A stretch of 62,289 nucleotides of DNA from positions 1-62,289 of the IMG/VR virus record IMGVR_UViG_3300006921_003544. One strand, given 5' to 3'. Origin of the DNA: a virus. Shown one piece after another: positions 50,488 to 59,911 of this stretch. A model generated the notes under the pieces. The model saw only the letters and a program-made list of their open reading frames with translations. It was not told the origin of the DNA and ran no database searches. Position numbers and translations under genes: made by a program. Within the stretch, counting starts at the first letter, position 1. Every line of letters begins with the position of its first letter.

Positions 50488-51776
50488 TGAGACCGTTTTT
50501 AATATTTCAAGGACCAGTAGCAACAAGATCAGGATATGGAGACCATGCGAGAGATTTACTTAGAAGTTTAATTGCCATGGATAAATATGATATAAAAGTG
50601 ATTAGTTTGAGGTGGGGTAGTACTCCAATGAATGCACTTACTGAAGATGATAAAGACATTAGCGATTTAATACATCATCAGTCAAGTGGTAATATCCCAA
50701 AGCCTGACATCTTTGTACAACTATCAGTGCCGAATGAATTCCAACCACTAGGACATTATAATATAGGAATAACAGCTGGTATGGAAACGACGTTAGTGCA
50801 CGAAGAATGGATTCAAGGATGTAATAGAATGAATCTTGTAATAGTACCGTCAAAGCATTCAAAGCAAGTATTTATAGACACAGTATATTCACGAATGGAG
50901 AATGGTGTAGAGACAGCAAAATTGCAAGTTACAACGCCAATAGAAGTCTTACTTGAAGGTGTTGATCTAAATACGTATTTTCAAACTGATGAAATTGAAC
51001 CATCTATATCATCTACATTAGATGCGATACCAGAAGACTTTTGCTTCTTGCAAATGGGACACTGGCTAGCAGGTGATCATACACACGATCGAAAAGATAT
51101 AGGAGGGTGTGTAGAATCATTTTGTAAAGCTTTCAATGATAAAAAGACAAGACCAGCGATGATATTGAAGACATCACACGCAACATTTAGTGTGATTGAT
51201 AGAGAGCAGATGCTACAGAAGATCCGAAATATTAGAAATACATTCTCAAATCCACCAAATATATATTTTCTCCACGGAGAGCTAACAGATCAAGAGGTCA
51301 ATTCATTATACAATCATCCAAAAGTAAAAGCAATGGTATCATTTACACATGGTGAAGGATATGGAAGACCGCTAGCTGAATTTAGTACTAGTGGAAAACC
51401 AATCATAGCAACATGGTGGTCAGGACATAAAGATTTCTTAAAACACTCAGTCAGACTTGTCGGTCAATTAGCTGAAGTACATGAAAGTGCAGTTTGGGAT
51501 AAAGTCATACTAAAACAATCTCAATGGTTTTATGTAAATTATAAGTTTGCAATCAAGACTATGAAGGATGTATTTAATAATTATAAAAAAGTATTAGAAA
51601 TAGGACGTAGACAACGTCATTATATCAATAAGATGGGCAATATGGACGTCATGACTAAAATATTTAAGGAAATATTAAAGAAGCATATTCCACAACAATC
51701 TCAACAAATGGAGATGAAATTGCCGTCGTTTGATTCAGTGGAGTTACCAACTCTACAAAAAGCGGGAGAAAAATAA
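50487..51776 (+). CDS. Glycosyltransferase, GT-B fold (GT4-like), second
   Basis: 429-aa partner of the preceding enzyme. FLIFQGPVATRSGYGDHARD (about residues 4-23) is the N-terminal loop; NIGITAGMETTLVHEEWI, then NLVIVPSKHSKQVF, and the donor site FTHGEGYGRPLAEFSTSGKP (about 287-306) with the EX7E-like motif. The two GT4-like genes differ, so they are not a simple recent duplication. Start shared with the previous stop (ATAATGA). Acceptor unknown. Confidence 0.85.
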   Translation: MRPFLIFQGPVATRSGYGDHARDLLRSLIAMDKYDIKVISLRWGSTPMNALTEDDKDISDLIHHQSSGNIPKPDIFVQLSVPNEFQPLGHYNIGITAGMETTLVHEEWIQGCNRMNLVIVPSKHSKQVFIDTVYSRMENGVETAKLQVTTPIEVLLEGVDLNTYFQTDEIEPSISSTLDAIPEDFCFLQMGHWLAGDHTHDRKDIGGCVESFCKAFNDKKTRPAMILKTSHATFSVIDREQMLQKIRNIRNTFSNPPNIYFLHGELTDQEVNSLYNHPKVKAMVSFTHGEGYGRPLAEFSTSGKPIIATWWSGHKDFLKHSVRLVGQLAEVHESAVWDKVILKQSQWFYVNYKFAIKTMKDVFNNYKKVLEIGRRQRHYINKMGNMDVMTKIFKEILKKHIPQQSQQMEMKLPSFDSVELPTLQKAGEK

Positions 51777-52243
51777 TGAGCAGAGTAAAAATAACATGTC
51801 CAGTAGATGGATTAGGTAATTGTTTCCAAGAGAGATTGGATGAAGGTGATACATATATGTCATTCGATTGTGGATACGCATCTAATGAACATTATAAAAT
51901 AGGATCAGAAGCAGTGGAAGCTGTACTATCAAAAGCACCACAATTGGTTCAAGATTTAGCATTCGAAGATGAAGCAAGAGGGATTGTCTGGATCCCATCA
52001 GTAATACAAATTCCAAATAAAGGTATAGTATTCCCCGATGGTGAAAACAAAGATAGGTGGGGATATAGATTTGCAGCAGAAATAGAGATCCCAGAAGATG
52101 AACAAAAGGATTGGCCAATTGAAGGAAAAGACGGTGAATTCTATAAAGCTAGATTAGATATGGAAAATAGTACATCATACGAAAGTTGGCAGTTTGCAGA
52201 CGCAATTGCTAATTTAGGATTAGTATTAGATGAGGTAAAATAA
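51776..52243 (+). CDS. Unknown conserved-looking protein in the sugar island
   Basis: A 155-aa acidic protein starting at the previous stop (TAATG). It contains VKITCPVDGLGNCFQERLDE (N-terminal CPVDGLGNC pair), GIVWIPSVIQIPNKGIVFPD, and a WGYRFAAEIEIPEDE strand, so it is a probable beta-rich globular domain. No catalytic motif is recognised. It might be a virion or packaging-associated protein displaced into the island rather than a sugar enzyme; the evidence does not decide. Confidence 0.5.
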   Translation: MSRVKITCPVDGLGNCFQERLDEGDTYMSFDCGYASNEHYKIGSEAVEAVLSKAPQLVQDLAFEDEARGIVWIPSVIQIPNKGIVFPDGENKDRWGYRFAAEIEIPEDEQKDWPIEGKDGEFYKARLDMENSTSYESWQFADAIANLGLVLDEVK

Positions 52244-52863
52244 TGCATCCAGGAATACATTCTAAAGTAAAATTTTCATTAAATAAGACAAAGGTACAAC
52301 CGGGAATGATTGTTGAATTCATGTACCAAAGCTCGTATAATAGAACTGGAAAGAGACCAACAGGTCCGAGAAACGTAAAACGGTTACTATGGGTTTTGGA
52401 TCCATATTTTGGAAGACAGCAAGGTGGAGGAGATGATGTAGATTCTCGTGGATTTTATATGTGGGGAATAGATTTAGAAAAAATATCAGCACCTCTATTC
52501 GTCCAGTTAGGACCAAAGAAATATGGTATTGAGTATTGGGGACCAAAACCAGGAGAACCAATTGCAAAAGGATCATCGGTAAAACAGACTCTAAAGTTTC
52601 CACATATTATTCCAATCATCGATGTCCCAGGACAGAATGGCCAAGCTAAATGGGCAGCTATTAAAGGTCAAAAAATGTTAGTAGAGAATTATAGAAGTTA
52701 CGATATTGATAGAATCAAAGGGTGTCAGGTAGTGCAATATAATTTTACTGATTCAAAATTCAAGGTCAACCTATCAGGAAAGTCTACAACATCTATGCCA
52801 AAAACGGGTGATGTAGATATAGGAAAAGGTGCATCTTCAAAATTTACTGCAGGATTACAATAA
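52243..52863 (+). CDS. Unknown basic beta-rich protein
   Basis: 206 aa, sharing one base with the previous stop. Features: HSKVKFSLNKTKVQPGMIVE, NVKRLLWVLDPYFG (about residues 46-59), APLFVQLGPKKYGIEYWGPK (about 87-106) and FPHIIPIIDVPGQNGQ, with a final Ser/Lys/Gly-rich tail. The very Pro/Gly-rich aromatic pattern looks like a compact beta barrel, possibly a structural or nucleic-acid-contacting protein. I do not recognise a named family. Paired in order with the 155-aa gene before it. Confidence 0.5.
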   Translation: MHPGIHSKVKFSLNKTKVQPGMIVEFMYQSSYNRTGKRPTGPRNVKRLLWVLDPYFGRQQGGGDDVDSRGFYMWGIDLEKISAPLFVQLGPKKYGIEYWGPKPGEPIAKGSSVKQTLKFPHIIPIIDVPGQNGQAKWAAIKGQKMLVENYRSYDIDRIKGCQVVQYNFTDSKFKVNLSGKSTTSMPKTGDVDIGKGASSKFTAGLQ

Positions 52864-52876
52864 AAGGAAATAGGTT

Positions 52877-53500
52877 ATGAAAATCAGTTATGCGATACTG
52901 GCATGTAATGAAGCTAAAGAGCTGAATGAGCTCCTAACAGCATTAGTTACAGATATCAGAAAGTTAGATGAAATTATAGTTGTATTGGATGAAACTAATC
53001 ACAGTAAAAAAGTACAATTCGTATGTGAATCATATGCTAGAGATAATTCTCTACAATGGTTTACACATCCTCTTAATAAAGACTTTGCAGCACAAAAGAA
53101 TTTTCTAACAAGTAAGTGTTCTGGAGATTGGATTATAAATTTAGATGCAGATGAGTTGCTAACACCAGATTTAATTCGTATATTACCACAAATAATCGAA
53201 ATGAATGAAGAAGTGGATGCTGTGTGGATGCCAAGGATAAATACTGTAGAAGGAATAACACCAGAACATGTTGAAAAATGGAATTGGCAATTAAATGATA
53301 AAGGTTGGATCAATTGGCCAGATGCGCAAATGAGAATGTATAGGAATAACGGATTTATAAAATGGACACAACCTGTACATGAAAGGTTAGTAGGACATAA
53401 GTCTTTTGGTAGACTTCCATTCGATCCAAAATATGCTATACATCATCACAAGACAATTTCAAAGCAAGAATTGCAAAACGAATTTTATAGAGGAATATAA
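52877..53500 (+). CDS. Glycosyltransferase family 2 (WaaE-like)
   Basis: 207-aa GT-A enzyme. It starts with ISYAILACNEAKELNELL (about residues 3-20), DEIIVVLDET (nucleotide-binding), KDFAAQKNFLTSKCSGDWII and the metal-binding LDADE (about 89-93), then WPDAQMRMYRN and a VHERL active-site loop (about 167-171). This pattern is typical of GT2 enzymes related to WaaE/KdtX that add a sugar to LPS core heptose or Kdo. Start is AGGTTATG; the next gene starts at its stop. Confidence 0.85.
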   Translation: MKISYAILACNEAKELNELLTALVTDIRKLDEIIVVLDETNHSKKVQFVCESYARDNSLQWFTHPLNKDFAAQKNFLTSKCSGDWIINLDADELLTPDLIRILPQIIEMNEEVDAVWMPRINTVEGITPEHVEKWNWQLNDKGWINWPDAQMRMYRNNGFIKWTQPVHERLVGHKSFGRLPFDPKYAIHHHKTISKQELQNEFYRGI

Positions 53501-54375
53501 TGAAAGATTTGGTTATAGGTGCAATTGGTGATTACCAATTCGATCAAATTCAAAATTGGGTAAATTCATTAAATCAAAGTGGATTCGAAGGAGATAAGAT
53601 TTTGATATCGTACAATTCGAATCAAGAGCTTGTTGAGAAATTAACTGAAAACGGTATCGAAGTTTACAGCATGCATGCTGATGCTAAAGGACAACGAGTA
53701 GAACGATTTATAACGAATAGTGGTGAAGTAAATGCATCAAATGCTCATTTATTGGTACATAATGTAAGATTCTTTCACATGTGGCAATTATTAAAACAAT
53801 TTCAAACAGAAGGACGAACATTCAAAAGAATAATCCACACAGATGTAAGAGATGTTATATTTCAAAATAACCCAAGTGATTGGTTAGATATGAATATGAG
53901 ATCTGAAATTGTATCACCATCAGAAAGTGTAAAGTATTGGGATGAACCTTGGAATAGAGATAATTTTAGAAGATCGTTTGGAGATGTAACTTTTATGTTC
54001 CAAGCTCATGAAATGTTAGTATCCAATGTTGGATCATTTGCAGCTAAATATGATACTGGAATTGATCTATGCCTTCACATATACTTGCTAACAGTCGGAC
54101 AGTGGCACACAGATCAACCAGCTTTCAATCTTATAGTCAATACTGTATATAAGGATAGAACTCAGTGGGCAGGAACGAAAGAGCATTGGGCTGCACAAAT
54201 AGGAGCTTTGATTGAAGCTAGACCTAAACTAGGAGATGCAGTTTTAGAACCAGCTCCAACAATGAATGAGGATGGATTAGTAGTAAACGAAAATGGTAAT
54301 GTATTTCCACTACTACATCAATATGAACGAGTACCTGGATGGTATGATAAACTTACGGAAAAATATTCAAAATGA
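53500..54375 (+). CDS. Glycosyltransferase-like protein (GT-A, DVRD motif)
   Basis: 291 aa. KDLVIGAIGDYQFDQIQNW (about residues 2-20) begins a Rossmann-like half; RIIHTDVRDVIFQNNPSDWL (about 109-128) has an Asp-x-Arg-Asp metal site as in a group of nucleotide-sugar transferases. QWHTDQPAFNLIVN and FPLLHQYERVPGWYDKL complete the pattern. Sugar donor unknown. It overlaps its downstream neighbour by four bases (ATGA). The GT label is inferred from the metal motif and the company. Confidence 0.68.
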   Translation: MKDLVIGAIGDYQFDQIQNWVNSLNQSGFEGDKILISYNSNQELVEKLTENGIEVYSMHADAKGQRVERFITNSGEVNASNAHLLVHNVRFFHMWQLLKQFQTEGRTFKRIIHTDVRDVIFQNNPSDWLDMNMRSEIVSPSESVKYWDEPWNRDNFRRSFGDVTFMFQAHEMLVSNVGSFAAKYDTGIDLCLHIYLLTVGQWHTDQPAFNLIVNTVYKDRTQWAGTKEHWAAQIGALIEARPKLGDAVLEPAPTMNEDGLVVNENGNVFPLLHQYERVPGWYDKLTEKYSK

Positions 54376-55070
54376 AGTATTCGATTATAATCACATATAG
54401 GGATCGTGAGGAACATCTTAAAAAATTACTACCACGATTAGAGGAAAGATTCAAAGGAACAGAATATGAGATCATTATATCAGAACAGTTGAGTGATGGT
54501 AAATTTAGAAAAAATACATTATACAATATAGCAGGTGATTATGCAAAAGGCGACACTCTAATATTTCACGATGTAGACCACTACCCATCAGATAATGTAT
54601 CGTATGATGTTGTAGATAATAAGCCAACATATCCAGTTAGGAATGTTGTGTTTTTAGATAAAGATGATCAACCGGTAGGAAGAATGCATGTGCCATTAGG
54701 GTATAATAATTTTCACATTGATGTGGGTGATCACTCTGGAGGAGTATTTATTCTTTCACGTGAGCATTGGAATACAATGAAAGGTCTGAATTCAATGTAT
54801 GTTGGTTGGGGTAAAGAAGATGATGATACCCGTGCAAGAGCTCGACATAAACTGCAAACGGATTGGCATAGAAATAAAGATGGAAAATTTTACGCATTCC
54901 ATCATGAAGACAATAAACCACTAGACACGGATCCAGACTTCATAAATAATGAAAAACTTCTACATGAAGGTGGACAATATGCAGATGTTGATTTCAGAAT
55001 AGAAGATTCTAAAGAACAATTTGATATACATAATAACGGACGAATAGTATGGATAAAAGTACATATATAG
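54372..55070 (+). CDS. Glycosyltransferase (GT7/galactosyltransferase-like)
   Basis: 232 aa, with the hallmarks of beta-1,4-galactosyltransferase-type enzymes: YSIIITYRDREEHLKKLLP (about residues 3-21), TLIFHDVDHYP (DVD metal site, about 62-72), and GGVFILSREHWNTMKGLN then VGWGKEDDD (about 119-154), the GWGxEDDD acceptor-site signature. It overlaps the radical SAM gene by 22 bases. It probably adds galactose or N-acetylgalactosamine to another sugar in this pathway; specificity cannot be read. Confidence 0.83.
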   Translation: MKYSIIITYRDREEHLKKLLPRLEERFKGTEYEIIISEQLSDGKFRKNTLYNIAGDYAKGDTLIFHDVDHYPSDNVSYDVVDNKPTYPVRNVVFLDKDDQPVGRMHVPLGYNNFHIDVGDHSGGVFILSREHWNTMKGLNSMYVGWGKEDDDTRARARHKLQTDWHRNKDGKFYAFHHEDNKPLDTDPDFINNEKLLHEGGQYADVDFRIEDSKEQFDIHNNGRIVWIKVHI

Positions 55071-57043
55071 CAACACCGACAACGACGGATACTAGTAAGA
55101 AATTAGTATATATGTTTGAACTATCAGATGTGATGGCTGATCAAGTATACCTCCCATACTCATCCGGACTAGTTTGGTCTTATCTACAAAAAGATAAAAA
55201 TCTACGGGATAATTACCAATTAGGAGATTATTTTTACCACAATGATGAAGTGGAAACAATCATATCTAAAATTAAAGATCCGGATGTATTAGCATTCTCA
55301 AGCTTCTTATGGAATTGGAATGTAAATAATGAAATAGCAAAGGAAGTAAAAAGAAGATATCCAAATTGCTTAATTATCTTTGGTGGCCAACACCAACCGT
55401 TACCAGATAGACAGCAAGATTTCTTTAGAGAATATCCGTGGTGTGATATCATGGTGCATGGAGAAGGTGAGATCACATTTGCAGAAATTCTGACAGAACA
55501 TCTTAACGATATTCCGAATTATAATGGAATTCCAGGAACCTCAATACAATGTAAAGAAACAAAGGATAGAATTAAAGCACCAGCAAGATCTCGAATCCAG
55601 GAATTACATGATATGCCTAGTCCATATTTAGATGGATTATTTGATTGGTTAGTTGAAAAGAATGAGAAGGATAATACTGGATTGACATTCCATGCAACAA
55701 TAGAAGGTACTCGTGGATGTCCATATTCATGTGCATTCTGTGAGATGTCTGGAAAATACTATCAGAAACTGAAATCGAATTATGGTCCCAAGTTCTTTGC
55801 AGAAATAGATTGGCTATCTAAAAATAAAATAGAATATGTAACAGATGCAAATTCTAATTTTGGAATATTCTATGATGAAGATACTAAAATTGCAAACTAT
55901 GTACTAGACAAAAAAGCAGAAACTGGATTTCCACAAGCATATAGAGTCACGTGGGCAAAAGGAAAAGCTGAGAAACTTCTAGAGCTAGCAAAGATTCTGC
56001 AGGATGGAGATTTACAAAAAGGAATGACGGTTGCTCTACAATCGTTCAGTAAGAAAGCGCTTAATGCTATCAAACGACGAAATATAGTTGAAGATAAATT
56101 AGAAGAAACTATTCAATTGTATGAATCGAAAGGCATATCTAGCTACATAGAATTGATATGGGGACTCCCTGGAGAAACATTGGAATCATTTATTGATGGG
56201 ATGGCTACTGTACCTGAGTTGGGATACCACAATTATTTAGATTGTCATTTGCTATCTGCACTTCCTAATACTCCTTTCGGTGAGCCAGCATATATAGCGG
56301 AGCATGGAATCAAGTGGGTAGAAACACAACCAAGATTTGCACATGTTGATATATCGACAAGATCTGAAAAGACAGCAACGATGTCAGAAAAATTTGTAAT
56401 AGCAACTAACGACATGTCGGCAGAAGATTACGTAGACGGCCATCAGTTTAGATGGTTATTGATATTTGGACATTATTTAGGATGCACACAGTTTATAGCT
56501 AGATTCATAACAAAACAATACAACATAACATACAAAGAGTTCTACACAAGACTAATGTCATATTGTATACACAATCCAGATACATTTATCGGTAAAGAAT
56601 ATTTAATGGTAAAGAATGACCTACATGAAACATTATACAATAATAGACATTGGGGAACTGTCATAGATGAGATATCGCCAATAAATTGGCTACCAGATGA
56701 AGCAACAGCAATTAAAGTTGCAATGGATCATGATAGTTTTCTAGATGATATGAGATGCTTTATATTGACATTAAACTTAGAAATTGAAGATGATTTATTA
56801 AATGATGTATTAAAATATCAAGACGATAGATTAGTGACATATAAAAAGACGTATCCATTCACGGAACCATTCAAATATAATATACATGATGTTATAGAAA
56901 ATGATCAACAACTTTGCATCAATAATCAGAAATTAGAATTTGATGGACCGACCTACGACGGACCTTTCAACTTTGCTCAGCAAGTAGTATGGTATGGACG
57001 AAGAGTTGCAAGATATAAAGCAAAAGTAAAGAAGGTATATTAG
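55049..57043 (+). CDS. B12-binding radical SAM enzyme
   Basis: 664 aa. The N-terminal part (about residues 20-150: YLPYSSGLVWSYLQ, VLAFSSFLWNWN, CLIIFGGQH, DIMVHGEGEITFAEI) is a B12-binding domain. The radical SAM core has C224, C228 and C231 (GTRGCPYSCAFCEM), followed by the YVTDANSNFG and ELIWGLPGETLESFID strands. Such enzymes methylate or rearrange carbon centres. In a sugar cluster the target may be a sugar ring or a lipid-linked intermediate, but a nucleobase is equally possible. The long C-terminal part (about 420-664) is unassigned. The second cobalamin user in the window. Confidence 0.87.
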   Translation: MDKSTYIATPTTTDTSKKLVYMFELSDVMADQVYLPYSSGLVWSYLQKDKNLRDNYQLGDYFYHNDEVETIISKIKDPDVLAFSSFLWNWNVNNEIAKEVKRRYPNCLIIFGGQHQPLPDRQQDFFREYPWCDIMVHGEGEITFAEILTEHLNDIPNYNGIPGTSIQCKETKDRIKAPARSRIQELHDMPSPYLDGLFDWLVEKNEKDNTGLTFHATIEGTRGCPYSCAFCEMSGKYYQKLKSNYGPKFFAEIDWLSKNKIEYVTDANSNFGIFYDEDTKIANYVLDKKAETGFPQAYRVTWAKGKAEKLLELAKILQDGDLQKGMTVALQSFSKKALNAIKRRNIVEDKLEETIQLYESKGISSYIELIWGLPGETLESFIDGMATVPELGYHNYLDCHLLSALPNTPFGEPAYIAEHGIKWVETQPRFAHVDISTRSEKTATMSEKFVIATNDMSAEDYVDGHQFRWLLIFGHYLGCTQFIARFITKQYNITYKEFYTRLMSYCIHNPDTFIGKEYLMVKNDLHETLYNNRHWGTVIDEISPINWLPDEATAIKVAMDHDSFLDDMRCFILTLNLEIEDDLLNDVLKYQDDRLVTYKKTYPFTEPFKYNIHDVIENDQQLCINNQKLEFDGPTYDGPFNFAQQVVWYGRRVARYKAKVKKVY

Positions 57044-57784
57044 ATGAAGCAAATTAGAAATTGGTTAAATGATTATTTAATTGAAAATAACTTAAAAACA
57101 TTTGTAATAGGAATATCAGGTGGTATCGATTCTGCATTAACATCTACAATATGTGCAGAAACGGGACTAAACACTATCGTAGTTTCAATGCCAATACATC
57201 AACATCCAGATCAACTATCTAGAGCTCATAGACATATTAAATGGCTAAAGGATAAGTACAGCAACGTTTCAAGTATAGAGATAAATTTATCACATGTATA
57301 TGATACTTTTGAAATGATGTTTGCTGATAATGAAAACAAACTTGCATTGGCAAACTCAAGAGCAAGATTAAGAATGACTACTTTATATCAAATAGCTCAA
57401 ACTAATAATGGATTAGTAGTAGGAACGGGAAACAAGGTAGAAGATTTCGGAGTTGGATTCTTTACAAAATATGGTGATGGAGGAGTTGATATATCTCCAA
57501 TAGCTGATTTAATGAAATCGGAAGTTAGAGAGATGGCGAAGGAGTTAGAAATTATAGATGAGATTATCAAAGCTAAACCAACAGATGGTTTATGGGGAGA
57601 TGATCGGACAGATGAAGACCAATTAGGTGCAACATATGATGAGTTGGAATGGGCAATGGGATATGAAGAAGGCTTTACATTATCAGAAAGACAACAAGAA
57701 GTTTTAGATATATACAATAAATTTAATAAACAGAACCAACACAAAATGGTAAATATACCAGTTTGTAAAATAAGGAGAGCGTAA
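57044..57784 (+). CDS. nadE: NAD+ synthetase (NadE)
   Basis: 246-aa ATP-pyrophosphatase. FVIGISGGIDSALT (SGGIDS loop at residues 25-30) and the NadE-specific GTGNKVEDFGVGFFTKYGD (about 126-144), then ISPIADLMKSEVR, KPTDGLW and DEDQLGATYDELE. No glutaminase domain, so it uses ammonia. It converts nicotinate adenine dinucleotide to NAD+. The pattern separates it from QueC, which shares the SGG loop. It sits between the radical SAM and UDP-sugar dehydrogenase genes, the latter an NAD+ consumer. It might also replace NAD+ destroyed by host defence. Confidence 0.9.
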   Translation: MKQIRNWLNDYLIENNLKTFVIGISGGIDSALTSTICAETGLNTIVVSMPIHQHPDQLSRAHRHIKWLKDKYSNVSSIEINLSHVYDTFEMMFADNENKLALANSRARLRMTTLYQIAQTNNGLVVGTGNKVEDFGVGFFTKYGDGGVDISPIADLMKSEVREMAKELEIIDEIIKAKPTDGLWGDDRTDEDQLGATYDELEWAMGYEEGFTLSERQQEVLDIYNKFNKQNQHKMVNIPVCKIRRA

Positions 57785-57785
57785 A

Positions 57786-59018
57786 ATGAATGTAGGTTTT
57801 ATAGGATTAGGGAAATTAGGATTACCTTGTGCATTAGTGATTGATAGCAAAGGACATAATGTATTTGGATATGATATCAATCCACAAGTAAAAGATATAT
57901 TAGATACAGGAGAGATCCCATATAGGGAAGCAGGAACACCGGAATTATTACAAAACCATAACATACAATGGTCAAGCGTATCAGATGTAGTATCTAATTC
58001 AGATATTATATTTGTACCAATACAAACACCTCATGACGAGAGATTTGAAGGAACAACAAGACTACCAGAAGAAAGAGTAGATTTTGACTACACATATCTT
58101 AAAGCAGGTATGAAATCATTATCAGACGAAATTGAGAAACAGGGTGAAGATAAGATTGTTATAATCATATCAACAGTTCTACCAGGTACTGTTCGTAGAG
58201 AGATTAAACCTTTATTAAGTAGGCATGTAAAATTATGTTACAATCCATTCTTCATTGCAATGGGTACTACAAGACACGATTTTGAAAATCCTGAGTTTGT
58301 TTTATTCGGAATGGATGATGAGGAAGCGTATGACAAAGCAAAAGAATTATATGCAACAGTTCATGATAAACCAGTTTATAAATGTACCATTGAAGAAGCT
58401 GAAATGATTAAAGTAACATATAATACTTACATCACAATGAAAATTTGTTTAGCTAATGTAGTCATGGAAGCATCTCATAAATTAGATAATGTAAATTGTG
58501 ATAATGTTATGAAGGGATTATTTTTAGGAACAGAAAGATTGATAAGCTCTAAATATCTTATAGGTGGTATGGGAGATGGTGGAGGATGTCATCCTAGAGA
58601 TAATATTGCTTTATCATGGATGGCTAAGAAATTAGATATGAGATATGACTGGTATGAAAATCTAATGATCTGCAGAGAAGAGCAGACAGAATGGCTAGCA
58701 GATCTAATTATCGAGTATAAAAGTGACATGCCAATAACTATATTAGGAAAGTGTTTCAAGAAAGAAACGAATCTTACAGTTGGTAGTCCTTCTATCTTAC
58801 TTAAAAATTTATTAGAAGAAAGAGGTGAACAAGTTGATATGTATGATCCTTGGGTAGATGATCACGATATAGAGCTAACAGAACAATGTTATTTCATTGG
58901 AACAAATCACGATAAATTTCTAGATTATAAATTCCCACCAGGAGCAGTTGTTATCGATCCTTGGAGAATGATTGAAAAGCAAGATGGAGTTGCTGTAATA
59001 AGTGTAGGAAAATCATAG
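57786..59018 (+). CDS. ugd: UDP-glucose/GDP-mannose 6-dehydrogenase family enzyme
   Basis: 410 aa. NAD-binding GFIGLGKLGLP (residues 4-14), IFVPIQTPHDERFEG, IIISTVLPGTVRREI, CYNPFFIAMGTT, KVTYNTYITMKICLANVVME, and the catalytic-Cys motif GDGGGCHPRDN (C268). It oxidises a nucleotide sugar to the uronic acid with two NAD+. Substrate could be UDP-glucose, UDP-GlcNAc or GDP-mannose. The next gene begins at a GTG at its stop. Preceded by nadE with a one-base gap. The product probably feeds the glycosyltransferases of this island. Confidence 0.88.
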   Translation: MNVGFIGLGKLGLPCALVIDSKGHNVFGYDINPQVKDILDTGEIPYREAGTPELLQNHNIQWSSVSDVVSNSDIIFVPIQTPHDERFEGTTRLPEERVDFDYTYLKAGMKSLSDEIEKQGEDKIVIIISTVLPGTVRREIKPLLSRHVKLCYNPFFIAMGTTRHDFENPEFVLFGMDDEEAYDKAKELYATVHDKPVYKCTIEEAEMIKVTYNTYITMKICLANVVMEASHKLDNVNCDNVMKGLFLGTERLISSKYLIGGMGDGGGCHPRDNIALSWMAKKLDMRYDWYENLMICREEQTEWLADLIIEYKSDMPITILGKCFKKETNLTVGSPSILLKNLLEERGEQVDMYDPWVDDHDIELTEQCYFIGTNHDKFLDYKFPPGAVVIDPWRMIEKQDGVAVISVGKS

Positions 59019-59911
59019 TGAGCAAACATAAAATATATTTATACAATCCAGGAAATTTTGGAGATCAGGAATTTCAAGGAGTTTGGCCAAACACCCACAG
59101 TCCTGAAATCGAATGGAGCAGATCTCCTCAAGATATAGCTGTATTCATAGATTCAGATGGACAGCACCATTGGGATGGAAGTAGATGGTTTCTTCCAAAC
59201 TTGCATAACGCTTATAACGAAGCAAATGCAAAGCTAAATATATTTGTTTTAATTGAACCTAGAGAACTTTGTCCTAGAAATTATGAATGGGTATTACAAT
59301 ACAAAGATTTCTTCAATGTAATATACACACCATATCCAGACTTCGGTGATGGATCTAGTAAATTTGTATATTGGAAAGGTGTTGGTAGAACTTACGTCCC
59401 AGAACAACATAGACAGATATATCCGAAGTTCAAAAATATAGCAGCTATATTTTCTGATCAGATGATAAACAACATGGATGGGTATACACTGAGACGTGAT
59501 ATAAAACAATCAGCAGTTCTCTTTCCAAGAGTAGACTTTAATAATCCACTAGAACTTTGGAATAAGCATGAGGGAGTAAAAGATTATAGGTATGAAATCG
59601 TAGTTAAGAATGAAGACTATCCAACATTTCAAGAAAAACTGATCGATTGTTTATTAGTAGGATCTATTCCAATTTACTGGACTTCGAAAACAGACTATCT
59701 GGAAGGAATATTTGATTTAGATGGTTTCGTTTTCTTTGAAAGTATTCAACAATTAGAACAAATGATCCGTGATGGTTTGTTTACGGCAGAACATTATGAA
59801 TCTAAAAAGAAAGCAATCGAATACAATTTCAATGCCGCGAAAAACTATACTTCTCTTGGGGACACTTTACTAAACCAAGGTATGAGAGAGCTAATCGAGA
59901 ATTCAAAATGA
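59018..59911 (+). CDS. Glycosyltransferase (GT10/fucosyltransferase-like)
   Basis: 297 aa starting with GTG (first base shared with the previous stop). The GT10 signature is near the C-terminus: YRYEIVVKNEDYPTFQEKLI then CLLVGSIPIYW (about residues 189-222), equivalent to the 'FsLafEN...dYvTEKl...aG.VPVYwG' motif of alpha-1,3-fucosyltransferases. The N-terminal half (IYLYNPGNFGDQEFQGVWP) is variable as usual. Donor may be GDP-fucose or another nucleotide sugar. It overlaps the next gene by four bases. Initiation at GTG may lower its yield. Confidence 0.74.
   Translation: MSKHKIYLYNPGNFGDQEFQGVWPNTHSPEIEWSRSPQDIAVFIDSDGQHHWDGSRWFLPNLHNAYNEANAKLNIFVLIEPRELCPRNYEWVLQYKDFFNVIYTPYPDFGDGSSKFVYWKGVGRTYVPEQHRQIYPKFKNIAAIFSDQMINNMDGYTLRRDIKQSAVLFPRVDFNNPLELWNKHEGVKDYRYEIVVKNEDYPTFQEKLIDCLLVGSIPIYWTSKTDYLEGIFDLDGFVFFESIQQLEQMIRDGLFTAEHYESKKKAIEYNFNAAKNYTSLGDTLLNQGMRELIENSK

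Noticed and set aside
57044-57784. Reading the SGG-loop ATP-PPase as QueC, which would complete the deazaguanine pathway
   Set aside because: The GTGNKVED...FTKYGDGG and ISPIADLMKSEVR segments are specific to NAD synthetase; QueC zinc cysteines are absent.
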